64,000 nucleotides of DNA. Origin: Bog-756 sp963813525. GTDB lineage: Bacteria > Actinomycetota > Acidimicrobiia > Acidimicrobiales > RAAP-2. Shown in pieces: positions 15,720 through 25,230 of this stretch (the stretch's first letter is position 1; the number at the start of each line of letters is the position of its first letter). The notes beneath the pieces were generated by a model. That model saw only the letters and a program-made list of their open reading frames with translations, had not been told where the DNA came from and made no database searches. The position numbers and the translations under genes are program-made. The stretch covers positions 744,001 to 808,000 of the forward strand of contig CAWEZI010000005.1 in NCBI GenBank assembly GCA_963813525.1. The letters run 5' to 3'.

Positions 15720-16802
15720 TCAGGTAAATGTGATGAACGCGGCAAGGCTGAGAAGCGAAAAGACGCTGCTGAAGAGCACCACTGAGGCCATCTCGCGCTG
15801 GCCCTGCTTGTACTGGACGGCGAAGATCACTGCAGCGACAGGCGCCGGAAGGGCATTTGCCAAGACAGCCAGACGCAGGTCCGTGTGCGAGAGACCGATG
15901 GCCGCGAGGATTACCCACAGCAGGGCCGGGACAACGATGTTGCGCATGGCGACGGCGCCCAGCACGAAGCGGCTCACGGTGATGCGCTGAGCGTAGAGCA
16001 CGATGCCGCTGGCGAACAGTGCGACCCCGGTGGTCGCCGACCCCAAAAGCTTCGTTGCGTTGAGGAGTGCAGGTGGAAACTCGATGCCGGCCACAACGAG
16101 CACCAGCGCCAGAATCGGAGCCACTACAACGGGTTGCTTGACCGCCGAGAGAACGTGCTGCCTCAGACTTCCACTGTTTGCGGAGTCTGCTGCCGGCGGG
16201 CCGGCTCGTGATGCACTGGTCGGTTGCACCGGCATCGCGTTCTCCTTCTCGCCCGCCCCCCCAGCGTAAGCGGGGACCAGCGCCGGCACCATCGTGGCCG
16301 GCGTCGTGACTCGCGACGGCGCCTCGCGGGCCGCAGTCGAAGATCCCGCCGCTACGGAGAGCAGCACGAGTGTTATGGGAACCTCAATGACATTGAACAC
16401 CAGTGCTCCGACGGCCACTGGAACAGCGCTCACGGACGGCCTGTACAAGTACCCGAGCACCACGACGCCGGCGAAGGGTACGGCTGGACCGCCGATTGCA
16501 AGTGCGGTGAGGGCAGACACTCCCAGCGGCCGGCGCAACGCGAGCCGGGCGACAAGGAACGTCCCCAGGTACGCACCGACCATCGCCGCGATGATCGCTG
16601 CGGCCAGACCGAGACTGCCGGTCAGCGTGCCTCGCTTGATCGTGACCGTGCCTGCGAACAACAAGAGGGGCAACGCGTACAGCAGGACCACCCGGTTCAG
16701 TACCAGGGCTTGCTCGGGAGTGAATTCGTGACGCCAGGCGGCAAAGAACCCAAGCCCCAATGTCACGATCAGAGGTAGAAGCGCCCCTATAACCGCATTC
16801 AT
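15720..16802 (-). CDS. AEC family (auxin efflux carrier-like) transporter
   Basis: A 360-residue integral membrane protein with about ten helices: five at the N-terminus (VIGALLPLIVTLGLGFFAAW, VLLYALPLLLFAGTV and others), a polar central loop near residues 160-215 rich in Ala, Ser and Pro, and five more at the C-terminus. The conserved NxxxLP-like helix break appears as ALPLLLF and LANALPAPVAAVIFAVQY. AEC proteins move small organic acids. Its ATG overlaps the stop of the hydrolase gene by four bases. In context it probably imports or exports the acid handled by the MmgE/PrpD enzymes. Confidence 0.88.
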   Translation of the reverse strand: MNAVIGALLPLIVTLGLGFFAAWRHEFTPEQALVLNRVVLLYALPLLLFAGTVTIKRGTLTGSLGLAAAIIAAMVGAYLGTFLVARLALRRPLGVSALTALAIGGPAVPFAGVVVLGYLYRPSVSAVPVAVGALVFNVIEVPITLVLLSVAAGSSTAAREAPSRVTTPATMVPALVPAYAGGAGEKENAMPVQPTSASRAGPPAADSANSGSLRQHVLSAVKQPVVVAPILALVLVVAGIEFPPALLNATKLLGSATTGVALFASGIVLYAQRITVSRFVLGAVAMRNIVVPALLWVILAAIGLSHTDLRLAVLANALPAPVAAVIFAVQYKQGQREMASVVLFSSVFSLLSLAAFITFT

Positions 16803-17380
16803 TGAGCACCCCGTGCATCGAGAGCTGCCACGACCTCATCGGTCGTTGCGAGCTCGCCAATCTTGGGGAAGATGACGTTGAGGCTGTTGTTGTGCGCACC
16901 GAGGTCCGTGTCGGTGACCGCATCGGTGACGATGGTCAGTTGATAGTCGCGTTCGGCGGCCGCCCGGGCCGCAGACTCGATGCCGACGCTGGTCGAGATT
17001 CCTGCGAGGACGATCCCGGTAATCCCACGTCGTCGTAATTGCAGATCGAGTTCCGTGCCGTAGAAGGCGTTCCATCCTCGCTTGGTGATCAGTATGGCGT
17101 TCTCATTCAGCCGAAGTTCCGGGCGCATGACGGTCCCTTCGGGGCCGAAGGTGACCATTGGTGTGTTGGCAGCAGTACGGGTGCGGACCACGTCCCCACC
17201 GTCTGCGGAGAATCCAACCCGGGTCGCGACGACGGGGAGATGATGTTCCCGGAAGGCGTCCGCAAGCGCTGCGCTGCGCATGACGATGTCGTCCGCTGGA
17301 TGCGCAGTCGGCAGCGCGGTGATCCCATGCTGGAGGTCGATCAGCACCAAGGCGGTGGCCTGGTCGAGGGTGGCAGGCAT
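16799..17380 (-). CDS. isochorismatase-fold hydrolase lacking the catalytic Cys
   Basis: A 193-residue protein with the isochorismatase fold. Asp15 in LVLIDLQHG and Lys100 in ILITKRGWNAFYGT are two members of the usual Asp-Lys-Cys triad. The third position, normally Cys in a GxxTxxCVExTAR motif, is Gly133 in GISTSVGIESAAR. Amidases of this superfamily need that Cys, whereas vinyl-ether-cleaving isochorismatases do not use it. An amidase role is therefore unlikely, and an isochorismatase-like or non-canonical reaction is more plausible. It is coupled to the AEC carrier (ATGA overlap). Confidence 0.85.
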   Translation of the reverse strand: MPATLDQATALVLIDLQHGITALPTAHPADDIVMRSAALADAFREHHLPVVATRVGFSADGGDVVRTRTAANTPMVTFGPEGTVMRPELRLNENAILITKRGWNAFYGTELDLQLRRRGITGIVLAGISTSVGIESAARAAAERDYQLTIVTDAVTDTDLGAHNNSLNVIFPKIGELATTDEVVAALDARGAQ

Positions 17381-17429
17381 TGGTGTTTCCCTTCTGGTCG
17401 TGGGTTCAATAGAGGAAGTTGGTCCGCCG

Positions 17430-18998
17430 TCAGTCCAGGGCCGATGCCACGGTTGGAGTGAGCAGGGCAGTCAGATCCGAGATGTCCTCGACTGCGTCCA
17501 GATTGAGGACGGTGTCCTCGATGGCCGTCTGGCGGGCCGGAGAGATCACCGCGCGGGTCAGGCTGCGGTACTTGTTCACAATGTCGGCATCACTGAGCTG
17601 CCGGTCGCCGGTTCCGCGGGGGTGCGCAACGACCTTTTCGACGGTGCTGCCGTCTTTGAGTGTGAGTCGCACCCGCGTGGTCAACCTGTCCTCAACAGGC
17701 AGCTTGTCGTAGGAGGCTTCATGGTGGACGTCGGTTCGGTCGATGAGGTTCCACACGTCGTCGGCGTTGATCCGCTTCTCGGAGAACTGGTCGATGAGCA
17801 CGGCTCCGTCGAGGATTGCCACCGCGACCGTGTAGGCGACGCTCATCTGGGCACCGATGGGCTGCAGCGGTCGTACTGCCTTCCAGCCGCCGTGCTGATA
17901 GCCGGCTTCGGGCATGTCGATCTCGATATGTTGGATCTGGTCAGCGGACACTTTGTCCTCCGAGCGCAGTTCGAGGGCGGCGTCGATGGCGGCGTGTAGG
18001 AGGCCCATGGCGGCATAGGGCTTGATGGAGTAGACCTGCGTTTGCCAGATGGTTCCGAGGCCGGCGTAGATCTCGCTCGGAAACGTTTTGTGGCAGTCAC
18101 CGAAGGTAGATAGCCAGCCTCCAAATTTGCGTTCGAAGACGCGCTTGATGCCGACATAGCCCGAGGCGGCCAGGGCCGCCGCGGTCAGTCCGTCGCGGGA
18201 GGCAAAGCCGTGCTGCATTCGTTTGACCATGGACTCGAATTGGGCGGACATGAGGCCGCCCGATTGCGTGGCGCCGATTCCGAGTGCGTCTTCGAACCCG
18301 GCAGCATCGAGCCCGTAGAGGGTCCCGGCGGAGGCGGCGGCGGCCAGAGGCCCAAAGACGACGCCCGAGTGCCAGCCCCGAGAGATCATGTCCAGGCCGC
18401 CGAGCGCAAGCCCGACGCGAGGCCCGGTCTCGTAGCCGAGGATCGCACCGAGAAGGAAACGGTCGCCTGAGACGGTCCCGATGTGCGGCGCAGCCGCCAG
18501 CATTGCGGGGAGCACCAATGAGTTGGCGTGAAGGGGAGCGAGGGGATGATAGTCATCGAGCTCGAAACCCTGGATAAAGCTCGAGTTGAGCATCGCGGCG
18601 GACGGGGCACTGGTCGTGCGCCCTCCCCAGCCGATGAGCGCAGCACTGCCTGCGTCGTCCAGCGCGGTGACACCCTCGACGCCCTTGCGGGAGACAGGAA
18701 GCTGGGCGCCCACGAGGGCACAGCCGACGCCATCGAGCATCAGGTGCTTGGCATGCTCGCGGACAGAGGTAGGAACATCGTTCAGACTGGTGGCCGCGAG
18801 CCAGGTTGCGAGCCGGCCGGTGGGTCCTGCAGGGTCGGTGGCGGCCCGGGCAGCCCCGTTGCCGCCCTTCGAACCAGTGCGCGTCGCAGAAGAGGACGAC
18901 TGCTTCCTCCCGCTCGGGCGGCTCACCGGGATCGTCTGGCTAGTCCCGTGGTCGTCGTCTCTGGTGTCTGTTCTCGAGGTTTTTTTCGTGGTGGTCAC
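17430..18998 (-). CDS. MmgE/PrpD family protein (copy 2)
   Basis: About 522 residues. After a 60-residue Ser/Thr/Arg-rich N-terminal extension, the MmgE/PrpD core begins at RLATWLAATSLNDVPTSVRE and includes HLMLDGVGCALVGAQLP, the lid (ALGIGATQSGGLMSAQFESM) and the HGFASRDGLTAAALA and HKTFPSEIY motifs. The core diverges strongly from copy 1. GTG 18998 was preferred to a longer frame to 19028 because AAAGGAG lies five bases upstream. It is the first gene of the leftward array. The unusual extension could be a misplaced start, since other in-frame GTGs exist. Confidence 0.85.
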   Translation of the reverse strand: MTTTKKTSRTDTRDDDHGTSQTIPVSRPSGRKQSSSSATRTGSKGGNGAARAATDPAGPTGRLATWLAATSLNDVPTSVREHAKHLMLDGVGCALVGAQLPVSRKGVEGVTALDDAGSAALIGWGGRTTSAPSAAMLNSSFIQGFELDDYHPLAPLHANSLVLPAMLAAAPHIGTVSGDRFLLGAILGYETGPRVGLALGGLDMISRGWHSGVVFGPLAAAASAGTLYGLDAAGFEDALGIGATQSGGLMSAQFESMVKRMQHGFASRDGLTAAALAASGYVGIKRVFERKFGGWLSTFGDCHKTFPSEIYAGLGTIWQTQVYSIKPYAAMGLLHAAIDAALELRSEDKVSADQIQHIEIDMPEAGYQHGGWKAVRPLQPIGAQMSVAYTVAVAILDGAVLIDQFSEKRINADDVWNLIDRTDVHHEASYDKLPVEDRLTTRVRLTLKDGSTVEKVVAHPRGTGDRQLSDADIVNKYRSLTRAVISPARQTAIEDTVLNLDAVEDISDLTALLTPTVASALD

Positions 18999-19293
18999 GC
19001 TCGCTCCTTTGCTCGGTGGTGAATCCATGCGACCACGGTAAGGAATGCGCTCGGTCCACCTCTAGCGTCGGGCGACGATCCTTTCATCGGTCATTTGACG
19101 CTGGACCCGTTCGACCAGGTCTTTCGCGGGCAGGTCTGGCAAGATCCACCCCAGCCAGAACTGGATTGGCCGAGTGGCAACGTCGCTACTGGAAATCGGA
19201 CATGATTGCGGATCAGCGGCTACGCTACAGTCTCCTGTCGGGTTGCTGTTTTCGTCCCTGAGCCCGACTGTTTGATCCAAAGGGTGGCGCCGC

Positions 19294-22062
19294 ATGGGTC
19301 TCGCCGAAGAGGCGCTGATCGGACGTGGGCCGGAACTAGCACTGATCGATGCATTTGTGGAGCGCGCCGCTGACGTCGGCGAGGCATTGGTCCTGTTCGG
19401 AGAACCAGGTATCGGAAAAACGGTCCTTTTGGATAGTGCGGCCCAAACCGCGTTAGCCGCGGGCACCCAAGTGATACGAGCCTCGGGCGTGGAGTTCGAG
19501 ACTGAGTTAACGTTCTCCGGACTCCACCAAGTCCTGCTCCCTCTCCGGGGTGACTTCGTGGACGACGCGGACATGGATATTGAGGCGCTCAAGGTTGCGT
19601 TGGGTCTTGGCACAGGTCGGCTGCCGGACGGATTTACGGTGTCGAACTCCACGCTCGCGGTTCTCCGCAATGCGTCGGCCTCTCGCCCGCTGCTCTTCGT
19701 GGTGGATGACCTCCAGTGGCTCGACCGCGCCAGTGCAACGGTTCTTGCCTTCACCTCCCGCCGATTGACCGGAAGTCCCGTGGGATTCCTGGGAGCCACA
19801 CGCAGCGGTGAGGAGAGCTTTTTCGAACATGCCGGCCTTCCCGAGTTGGAAGTGCTGCCGTTGGAGACCGACTCAGCGCGGGACCTAGTCGATGCACGGT
19901 TCCCGTCGTTGGCACCCCAGGTCCGACAACGTGTCGTCCTCGAGGCGCGTGGAAATCCTTTGGCGTTGCTCGAGTTGCCGCCCTATTTCTCCACTTCTCG
20001 TGGCTTTAGCACCCAGGGATCGCAAGGGGTTTCATCCCCGGGCAGGAGGCTCCAGGGACTCTTTCTGTCCAAGATCGCTTCGCTCTCCGACGGAGCGCGT
20101 TACCTGCTGCTGCTTGCGGCACTCGATGGTTCAGGCGATCTTGCCATTCTGCCGGCCGGGGCTGGGTTCGACGATTTCGATGAAGCTGAACGTGCGGGAT
20201 TGATTCGCGTGGACGCGGCGACCCGCCGTATCCTCTTTCGCCACCCCCTCGTACGCACGTCGGTCGTTGCAGGGTCCACTGCAGACGAGCGTCGCCGAGC
20301 CCACCGTGCATTGGGAGCGCAGTATTCGGATCAGCCTGAACGGCGCGCTTGGCACCTGGCCGAAGCTTCTCTTCAGCCTGATGAAAAAGTCGCCAGCTTG
20401 CTCCAGGACGCGGCTCGTCACATCCTGCGACGAGGTGACGCACCAGGAGCAGTCGCGGCCCTGACGCGCGCCTCGGAGCTCACCCCGGACAATGCCATGC
20501 GCAGGCGGCGTCTCGCCGAAGCAGCGTACGTCGGATCCGGCGTGACCGGCGCGCTCTCAGACGCATCGAACCTTTTGTTGTCGGCACGAGACGGTGATCT
20601 CGACACCACTGGGTCGCTCTATGCATCTACGGCCGCTGCATATCTTCTCGTTAACGGCGACGGGGACGTCGACACTGCCTACCGTCTCCTCATTCGGACA
20701 ATCGAACACGGGGATGATGACCCATGTGTCGACCCGGCGGCACTCGAAGAAGCGCTTCATGCACTGGCATTGCTCTGTTACTTCAGCGGCCGCGGCGACC
20801 TCTGGAAGCGTTTCGAAGAAGCCGTCGCGCACTTCCCCCCCCCGTTACCTCTGGCTCTCTACCTTGCAAGCACGGTTTTTGCTGACCCCTTTCACGCGTC
20901 GGTCGACGCTCTCGAGCGCCTCGACCGAGCGATCGAGGGGCTTACAGAGCAAACAGATCCGATCACAACCATGCGTATCGCCAACTCGAGTGTTTTCGTT
21001 GACCGGCTGTCCGATTGCCGCCAAGCTCTTTGGCATGTGGTCCGAGACGGACGCGGAGGCGGAGTGGTAGCTCTCGCCATCACGGCGCTAGCGCTGCTTG
21101 CCATGGACGACGTCACGACTGGTCGATGGGACGAAGCCGATCAACTAGCCGACGAGAGTGTCGAACTATGCGAACGACATGGATACGGGCTCATGGCGTG
21201 GCCTGGGAAGCAGACGAAGGCTGTACTTGCGGCGATCCGGGGGGAGTATGAGACAACGCAAACGCTCACGGATCAGATGATGCGCTGGGCGACACCACGA
21301 CGTGCCCGAGCGGTCCACGCGTTCTCGAATCTCGCGCTGCATTACTCCGCGATGGGTCAGGGTGACTTCGAGACAGCGTATCAGTTGGCAGCAGCGATCA
21401 CCCCGGCTGGGCAACTCCCCCCATATGGGTCGACTGCCGTCTACTGCTTAATGGGATTCGTCGAAGCTGCAGTCCGCACTAATCGTCATTTCGAGGCGGC
21501 CGCGCACGTCGGCGCTATGCAGCGAGCCAATATTGCAGCGATCTCTCCGAGGCTTGCTTTGTATTCCGCAAGTTCAGCTGCGATGGCGGCTTCGGACGAG
21601 CAAGCCGCGGGGTTGTTCGAGCAGGCACTTGCGGTACCCGGCGTCGACCGGTTTCCTTTTGACGTCGCGCGTGTTCAGCTTGTATATGGAGAACACCTAA
21701 GGCGCAACCGGTCCGTTGCGGACGCTCGTCGGTATCTGAGTGCTGCGGCCGGAATCTTTGAGCGACTCGGAGCTCGGCCGTGGGCCGGGCGCGCGGCCAG
21801 CGAATTGCGGGCCACGGGCCTGGCGAAGCCACTCGCCGAACGGCCTCAGGCCGAGTCGCTTACTCCCCAGGAGTTGGAGATAGCCCGCCTGGCTGCGACA
21901 GGCATGACAAACAAGCAGATCGGGCTGCAGCTGCATATGTCACCCCGTACCGTGGGAACACACTTGTATCGCGTCTTCCCCAAATTGGGTATCGCCTCGC
22001 GAGCCGCGCTACGGGACGCATTGAACCGACAGGAAGAGATGGCTGAGCATGACACTCGATAG
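19294..22062 (+). CDS. large LuxR-family ATPase regulator (LAL type)
   Basis: A 922-residue STAND-type regulator. Walker A GEPGIGKT is at 36-43, Walker B LLFVVDDLQWLD near 130-142, then a long helical-repeat (TPR-like) region from about 350 to 830, and a C-terminal LuxR HTH (LTPQELEIARLAATGMTNKQ, MSPRTVGTHLYRVFPKLG) near 855-912. LAL proteins sense small molecules and activate nearby catabolic or secondary-metabolism genes. It is divergent from the MmgE/PrpD array across about 300 bases, so it is the probable activator of that locus. Confidence 0.92.
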   Translation: MGLAEEALIGRGPELALIDAFVERAADVGEALVLFGEPGIGKTVLLDSAAQTALAAGTQVIRASGVEFETELTFSGLHQVLLPLRGDFVDDADMDIEALKVALGLGTGRLPDGFTVSNSTLAVLRNASASRPLLFVVDDLQWLDRASATVLAFTSRRLTGSPVGFLGATRSGEESFFEHAGLPELEVLPLETDSARDLVDARFPSLAPQVRQRVVLEARGNPLALLELPPYFSTSRGFSTQGSQGVSSPGRRLQGLFLSKIASLSDGARYLLLLAALDGSGDLAILPAGAGFDDFDEAERAGLIRVDAATRRILFRHPLVRTSVVAGSTADERRRAHRALGAQYSDQPERRAWHLAEASLQPDEKVASLLQDAARHILRRGDAPGAVAALTRASELTPDNAMRRRRLAEAAYVGSGVTGALSDASNLLLSARDGDLDTTGSLYASTAAAYLLVNGDGDVDTAYRLLIRTIEHGDDDPCVDPAALEEALHALALLCYFSGRGDLWKRFEEAVAHFPPPLPLALYLASTVFADPFHASVDALERLDRAIEGLTEQTDPITTMRIANSSVFVDRLSDCRQALWHVVRDGRGGGVVALAITALALLAMDDVTTGRWDEADQLADESVELCERHGYGLMAWPGKQTKAVLAAIRGEYETTQTLTDQMMRWATPRRARAVHAFSNLALHYSAMGQGDFETAYQLAAAITPAGQLPPYGSTAVYCLMGFVEAAVRTNRHFEAAAHVGAMQRANIAAISPRLALYSASSAAMAASDEQAAGLFEQALAVPGVDRFPFDVARVQLVYGEHLRRNRSVADARRYLSAAAGIFERLGARPWAGRAASELRATGLAKPLAERPQAESLTPQELEIARLAATGMTNKQIGLQLHMSPRTVGTHLYRVFPKLGIASRAALRDALNRQEEMAEHDTR

Positions 22063-22079
22063 CAGGGACGGGAGACGTA

Positions 22080-22604
22080 ATGGACATCATCAACTTGGGT
22101 GCGAACGACGGGCTGCCGCCAGTGAAGTGGGCGAACGTCGTCGAGAAACTCGATGCCGGATCGACGCCGGCTCCAGACGCCCACAACGCTCGCACGACGT
22201 GGCTCTCGACGGTGAACGTGGACGGGAGCCCGCACGTGACGGCGGTTGGTGCCCTCTGGCTGGACGGAAGCTTCTGGTTCCAAACGGGATCGGGTACCCG
22301 GAAGAGCCGCAACGTCGCCCGCGACCCGCGATGCTCGATGGCGGTGTCGATCCTCGACGCAGATGTCGTCGTCGAGGGTGAGGCAGCGCGGGAGACCCAC
22401 CCGGGGACACTGACACGCCTTGCCCAGGCCTGGGCGGACCAAGGGTGGCCCGCCGAAGTGGATATGACCGGAGCCGGTATCACTGCCCCGTTCAATGCGC
22501 CGTCGCAGGGTCCACCGCCGTGGAACGTCTATCGCATCCAGCCGCAGTCGGTGACCGTGACACTGGGCACCGAACCGGGCGGGTTGACTCGCTTCAGGTT
22601 CTAG
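22080..22604 (+). CDS. pyridoxamine 5'-phosphate oxidase-fold protein
   Basis: A 174-residue split beta-barrel protein: ARTTWLSTVNVDGSPHVTAV, ALWLDGSFWFQTGSGTRKSR and NVARDPRCSMAVSI are the family's flavin- or F420-contact strands. It starts 17 bases after the LAL regulator and is probably co-transcribed. Members of this fold bind FMN, F420 or haem and reduce small substrates. This subgroup, with GALWLDG and FQTGSGTRKSRN, is closer to F420/FMN-dependent actinobacterial proteins than to true PdxH. It may be a further enzyme of the catabolic locus. A strong hairpin follows its stop. Confidence 0.85.
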   Translation: MDIINLGANDGLPPVKWANVVEKLDAGSTPAPDAHNARTTWLSTVNVDGSPHVTAVGALWLDGSFWFQTGSGTRKSRNVARDPRCSMAVSILDADVVVEGEAARETHPGTLTRLAQAWADQGWPAEVDMTGAGITAPFNAPSQGPPPWNVYRIQPQSVTVTLGTEPGGLTRFRF

Positions 22605-22613
22605 CCTCCGCCG

Positions 22614-22638
22614 AGCGAGGCGGCTTGCCCGCCTCGCT
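22614..22638. terminator. GC-rich hairpin terminator
   Basis: Perfect 10-base arms AGCGAGGCGG and CCGCCTCGCT around a 5-base loop, ten bases past the preceding stop codon. No U tract. It likely ends the LAL/flavin-fold transcript. Confidence 0.6.
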
Positions 22639-23008
22639 GGGCGACGAGCTCCTCGAGTGAGAACTCCGCTCGTCCATTCACACATTCGCTGCGCCTCGCG
22701 AGAGCCGGGCGATCGGACGTGACTACCGATCCGTGGACAGACTCAGGAAATGGTTGTTCAGAACTGTCGAACTGGCTGCTGGGACGACTTGTCTATTGCG
22801 GCGGTCCTCTACGACAATGCCCCGACTGCGAATGTGATCGTTGCGGGTGGGGATGAACCTGTCGATCCCTGTTCGCTTCTCCGCTCGGCCCCTCACGTGC
22901 ACCGAGCATCGGGGTCGCTGTTACGCGTTCCTGGCCAACCTATCCCGTAAGCGCCATCGCATGACCCCTATATTTGACGCCGGCGGTTGCACACGTTCAG
23001 GGGGACTA
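22639..23008. other. intergenic leader upstream of the secreted repeat protein
   Basis: No gene is supported. Long in-frame upstream extensions of the next gene lack signal-peptide character. The last bases contain its ribosome site (AGGGGGA at 22999-23005). Confidence 0.4.
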
Positions 23009-25036
23009 ATGATCACAAGCATGAACCGACACGTGCGAGGGACTGCGGCCGTGGTCCTGGCCCTGTCGGGTATGGCGGCCCTCGCATCGCACGAGTCTTC
23101 CCCCGCTGAAGCCGCGGCCGCCCTGGGCACCACCGTCTATGTCGCCAATTCCGGCTCGAACACCGTCACTCCCATCGCCGTCGCCACCAACACCGGAGGA
23201 GCACCCATACCGACGGGATCCGTTCCCCAAAGTATCGCCATCACCCCCAACGGCCAGACCGCGTACGTCGTTAACTCGGATTCGGACAACGTGACCCCCA
23301 TCAACACCACCACCGGCATCCCTGGGACAGCTATCACCGTCGGCTCCGACCCCACTGGCATCGCCGTCGCACCCGATGGCAAAACGGCGTATGTGGACAA
23401 TTACGAATCGAATACGGTCACTCCCATCGACATAGCTACCAACACTGCAGAGGCACCCTTTGCCGCAGGGTCACAGCCGGTCGACATCGCCATCACGCCC
23501 GACGGCAAAACCGCCTATGTGAGTAACAACGATTCGGGCACCGTCACACCTATCAATCTGTCCACGAATGCGGCCGAGCCGCCCATCACCGTCGGCGCCC
23601 TTCCGACGAGTATCGCCATCACTCCGAACGGTGACACGATCTACGTCGTCAGCACATTGATCAACGCCGTCACACCCATCAACGTCGCCACGAATACAAC
23701 CGAGACAAACATCCCCGTCGGCAACAACCCTCTGGGTATTGCCATCACTCCCGATGGCAGTACCGCCTACGTCGCCAACAACTACTCGGATACCGTCACC
23801 CCCATCAACCTCTCCACCGATACGGCCGAGCCGGCGATCAACGTCGGGTCTGGCCCGAGCAGTGTCGCGGTGACCCCCGACGGCCAAACCGTCTTTGTTG
23901 CCAATACGGCGGGCGGAACGGCAACGCCCATCCATACCGCCACCAATACCGTCGGTACGACCATCGCCGCGGGCGCCAGTCCCCAGGCCATCGCCATCTC
24001 TCCCGACCAGGCACCTACCGCTTCGTTCAGGTTCACGCCGGCCGGCCCCGGATCTCCGACTACCTTCGATGCCTCGGCCGCCGCGGCTCCGGTAGGAAAG
24101 ATCGTCTCCTATGCCTGGAAATTCGGAGACGGCACGTCGGCGACCGCCTCGGCTCCAACCGTCGCCCACACTTACGCCAGTGGGGGGTTGTACGCGGTGA
24201 CCTTGAGAGTGACTGATTCGGCAGGTACCTCGATCAATCGGGTCTTCACCGGTCAGACCGTGTCCAATAATGGAGGTCCATCAGCGACCCAGAACCAGCT
24301 CGTCACCATCGGCGCCTACGACGAGGTGGCCTCCGACGGTGGCGTCTTCAGCTTCGGTGCGCCCTTCCGCGGGGCGATGGCGGGCAGGCACTTGACTGCG
24401 CCTGTGGTGGGCATGGCCGTCACGAAGGATGACCGTGGCTATTGGCTTGTGGCATCAGACGGCGGGGTCTTTTGTTTCGGAGACGCCGGTTTCCACGGAT
24501 CGGCCGGAAACCAGTCGCTGAGTTCCAAAATTGTGGGGATGGCGGCCACTCCCGACGGGGCTGGGTACTGGCTGGTGGCTGCCAATGGGGCGGTGTTCGC
24601 ATACGGCGACGCGGTCACCTACGGCTCGACGGCAGGCAAGCACCTGAACCAGCCCGTCGTGGGCATGGCGTCGGCCCCAGGTGGCGGCTACTACCTGGTC
24701 GCTGCCGACGGAGGCATCTTCAGCTTCGGGGCACCCTTCCTCGGCTCGATGGCAGGCAAGCACCTGAACCAGCCCGTCGTGGGCATGGCGACAGCCCCAG
24801 GTGGCGGCTACTACCTGGTCGCTGCCGACGGAGGCATCTTCAGCTTCGGGGCGCCCTTCCTCGGCTCGATGGCAGGCAAGCACCTGAACCAGCCCGTCGT
24901 GGGCATGGCGACAGCCCCAGGTGGCGGCTACTACCTGGTCGCTGCCGACGGAGGCATCTTCAGCTTCGGGGCGCCCTTCCTCGGCTCGATGGCGGGCAAG
25001 CACCTGAACCAGCCAGTCGTGGGCATGGCCGGGTAG
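23009..25036 (+). CDS. secreted YVTN beta-propeller, PKD and C-terminal repeat protein
   Basis: A 675-residue exported protein. ATG 23009 follows AGGGGGA by three bases and gives a signal peptide (basic start, AAVVLALSGMAALAS core, cleavage near AEAAA). Residues 45-330 are about seven YVTN-type blades, each with TVYVANSGSNTVTPI-like and AITPDGKTAYV-like motifs. A PKD domain follows (APTASFRFTPAGPG to RVTDSAGTS). The last 240 residues are repeats of the GYWLVASDGGVFCFGDAGF kind. The final three 40-residue units are almost identical. Probable cell-surface or extracellular adhesion or scaffold role, with ligand unknown. The repeat style is common in Acidimicrobiia. Confidence 0.88.
   Translation: MITSMNRHVRGTAAVVLALSGMAALASHESSPAEAAAALGTTVYVANSGSNTVTPIAVATNTGGAPIPTGSVPQSIAITPNGQTAYVVNSDSDNVTPINTTTGIPGTAITVGSDPTGIAVAPDGKTAYVDNYESNTVTPIDIATNTAEAPFAAGSQPVDIAITPDGKTAYVSNNDSGTVTPINLSTNAAEPPITVGALPTSIAITPNGDTIYVVSTLINAVTPINVATNTTETNIPVGNNPLGIAITPDGSTAYVANNYSDTVTPINLSTDTAEPAINVGSGPSSVAVTPDGQTVFVANTAGGTATPIHTATNTVGTTIAAGASPQAIAISPDQAPTASFRFTPAGPGSPTTFDASAAAAPVGKIVSYAWKFGDGTSATASAPTVAHTYASGGLYAVTLRVTDSAGTSINRVFTGQTVSNNGGPSATQNQLVTIGAYDEVASDGGVFSFGAPFRGAMAGRHLTAPVVGMAVTKDDRGYWLVASDGGVFCFGDAGFHGSAGNQSLSSKIVGMAATPDGAGYWLVAANGAVFAYGDAVTYGSTAGKHLNQPVVGMASAPGGGYYLVAADGGIFSFGAPFLGSMAGKHLNQPVVGMATAPGGGYYLVAADGGIFSFGAPFLGSMAGKHLNQPVVGMATAPGGGYYLVAADGGIFSFGAPFLGSMAGKHLNQPVVGMAG
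24629..25029 (+). repeat. near-identical 120-bp tandem repeats in a coding region
   Basis: Three full 120-bp units start at 24661, 24781 and 24901, flanked by partial copies. Units differ at only a few positions (for example TCGGCC versus ACAGCC near unit start, and GCA versus GCG). Each encodes 40 residues containing GGGYYLVAADGGIFSFGAPF and AGKHLNQPVVGMA. Nucleotide identity exceeds what protein selection needs, so the array has expanded recently or is homogenised. Confidence 0.92.
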
Positions 25037-25230
25037 AGAGAGCATCCAGCCGCCCGGCGAGCCTCTTCCTGAGCTGAGCTGGTCGGGTCGCTAGAGCGGT
25101 CCCTGAGCGGGCACGATATGTGGATGACCGCCGTAGTGAACATCAATGACATGCACGAGGTTCATGTAAGGCCTTCATCTTCATGTCGATCTCCCGCCTC
25201 CCTGAGATGGCTCGTTTTGACCCCACCCCG

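Noticed and set aside
19062..19799. 245-codon minus-strand ORF opposite the start of the LAL gene
   Set aside because: Shadow of the P-loop domain; no domain of its own.
20832..20844. Run of C residues in the LAL regulator gene as a possible slippage site
   Set aside because: The reading frame is intact through it and the run is short; no evidence of frameshifting.
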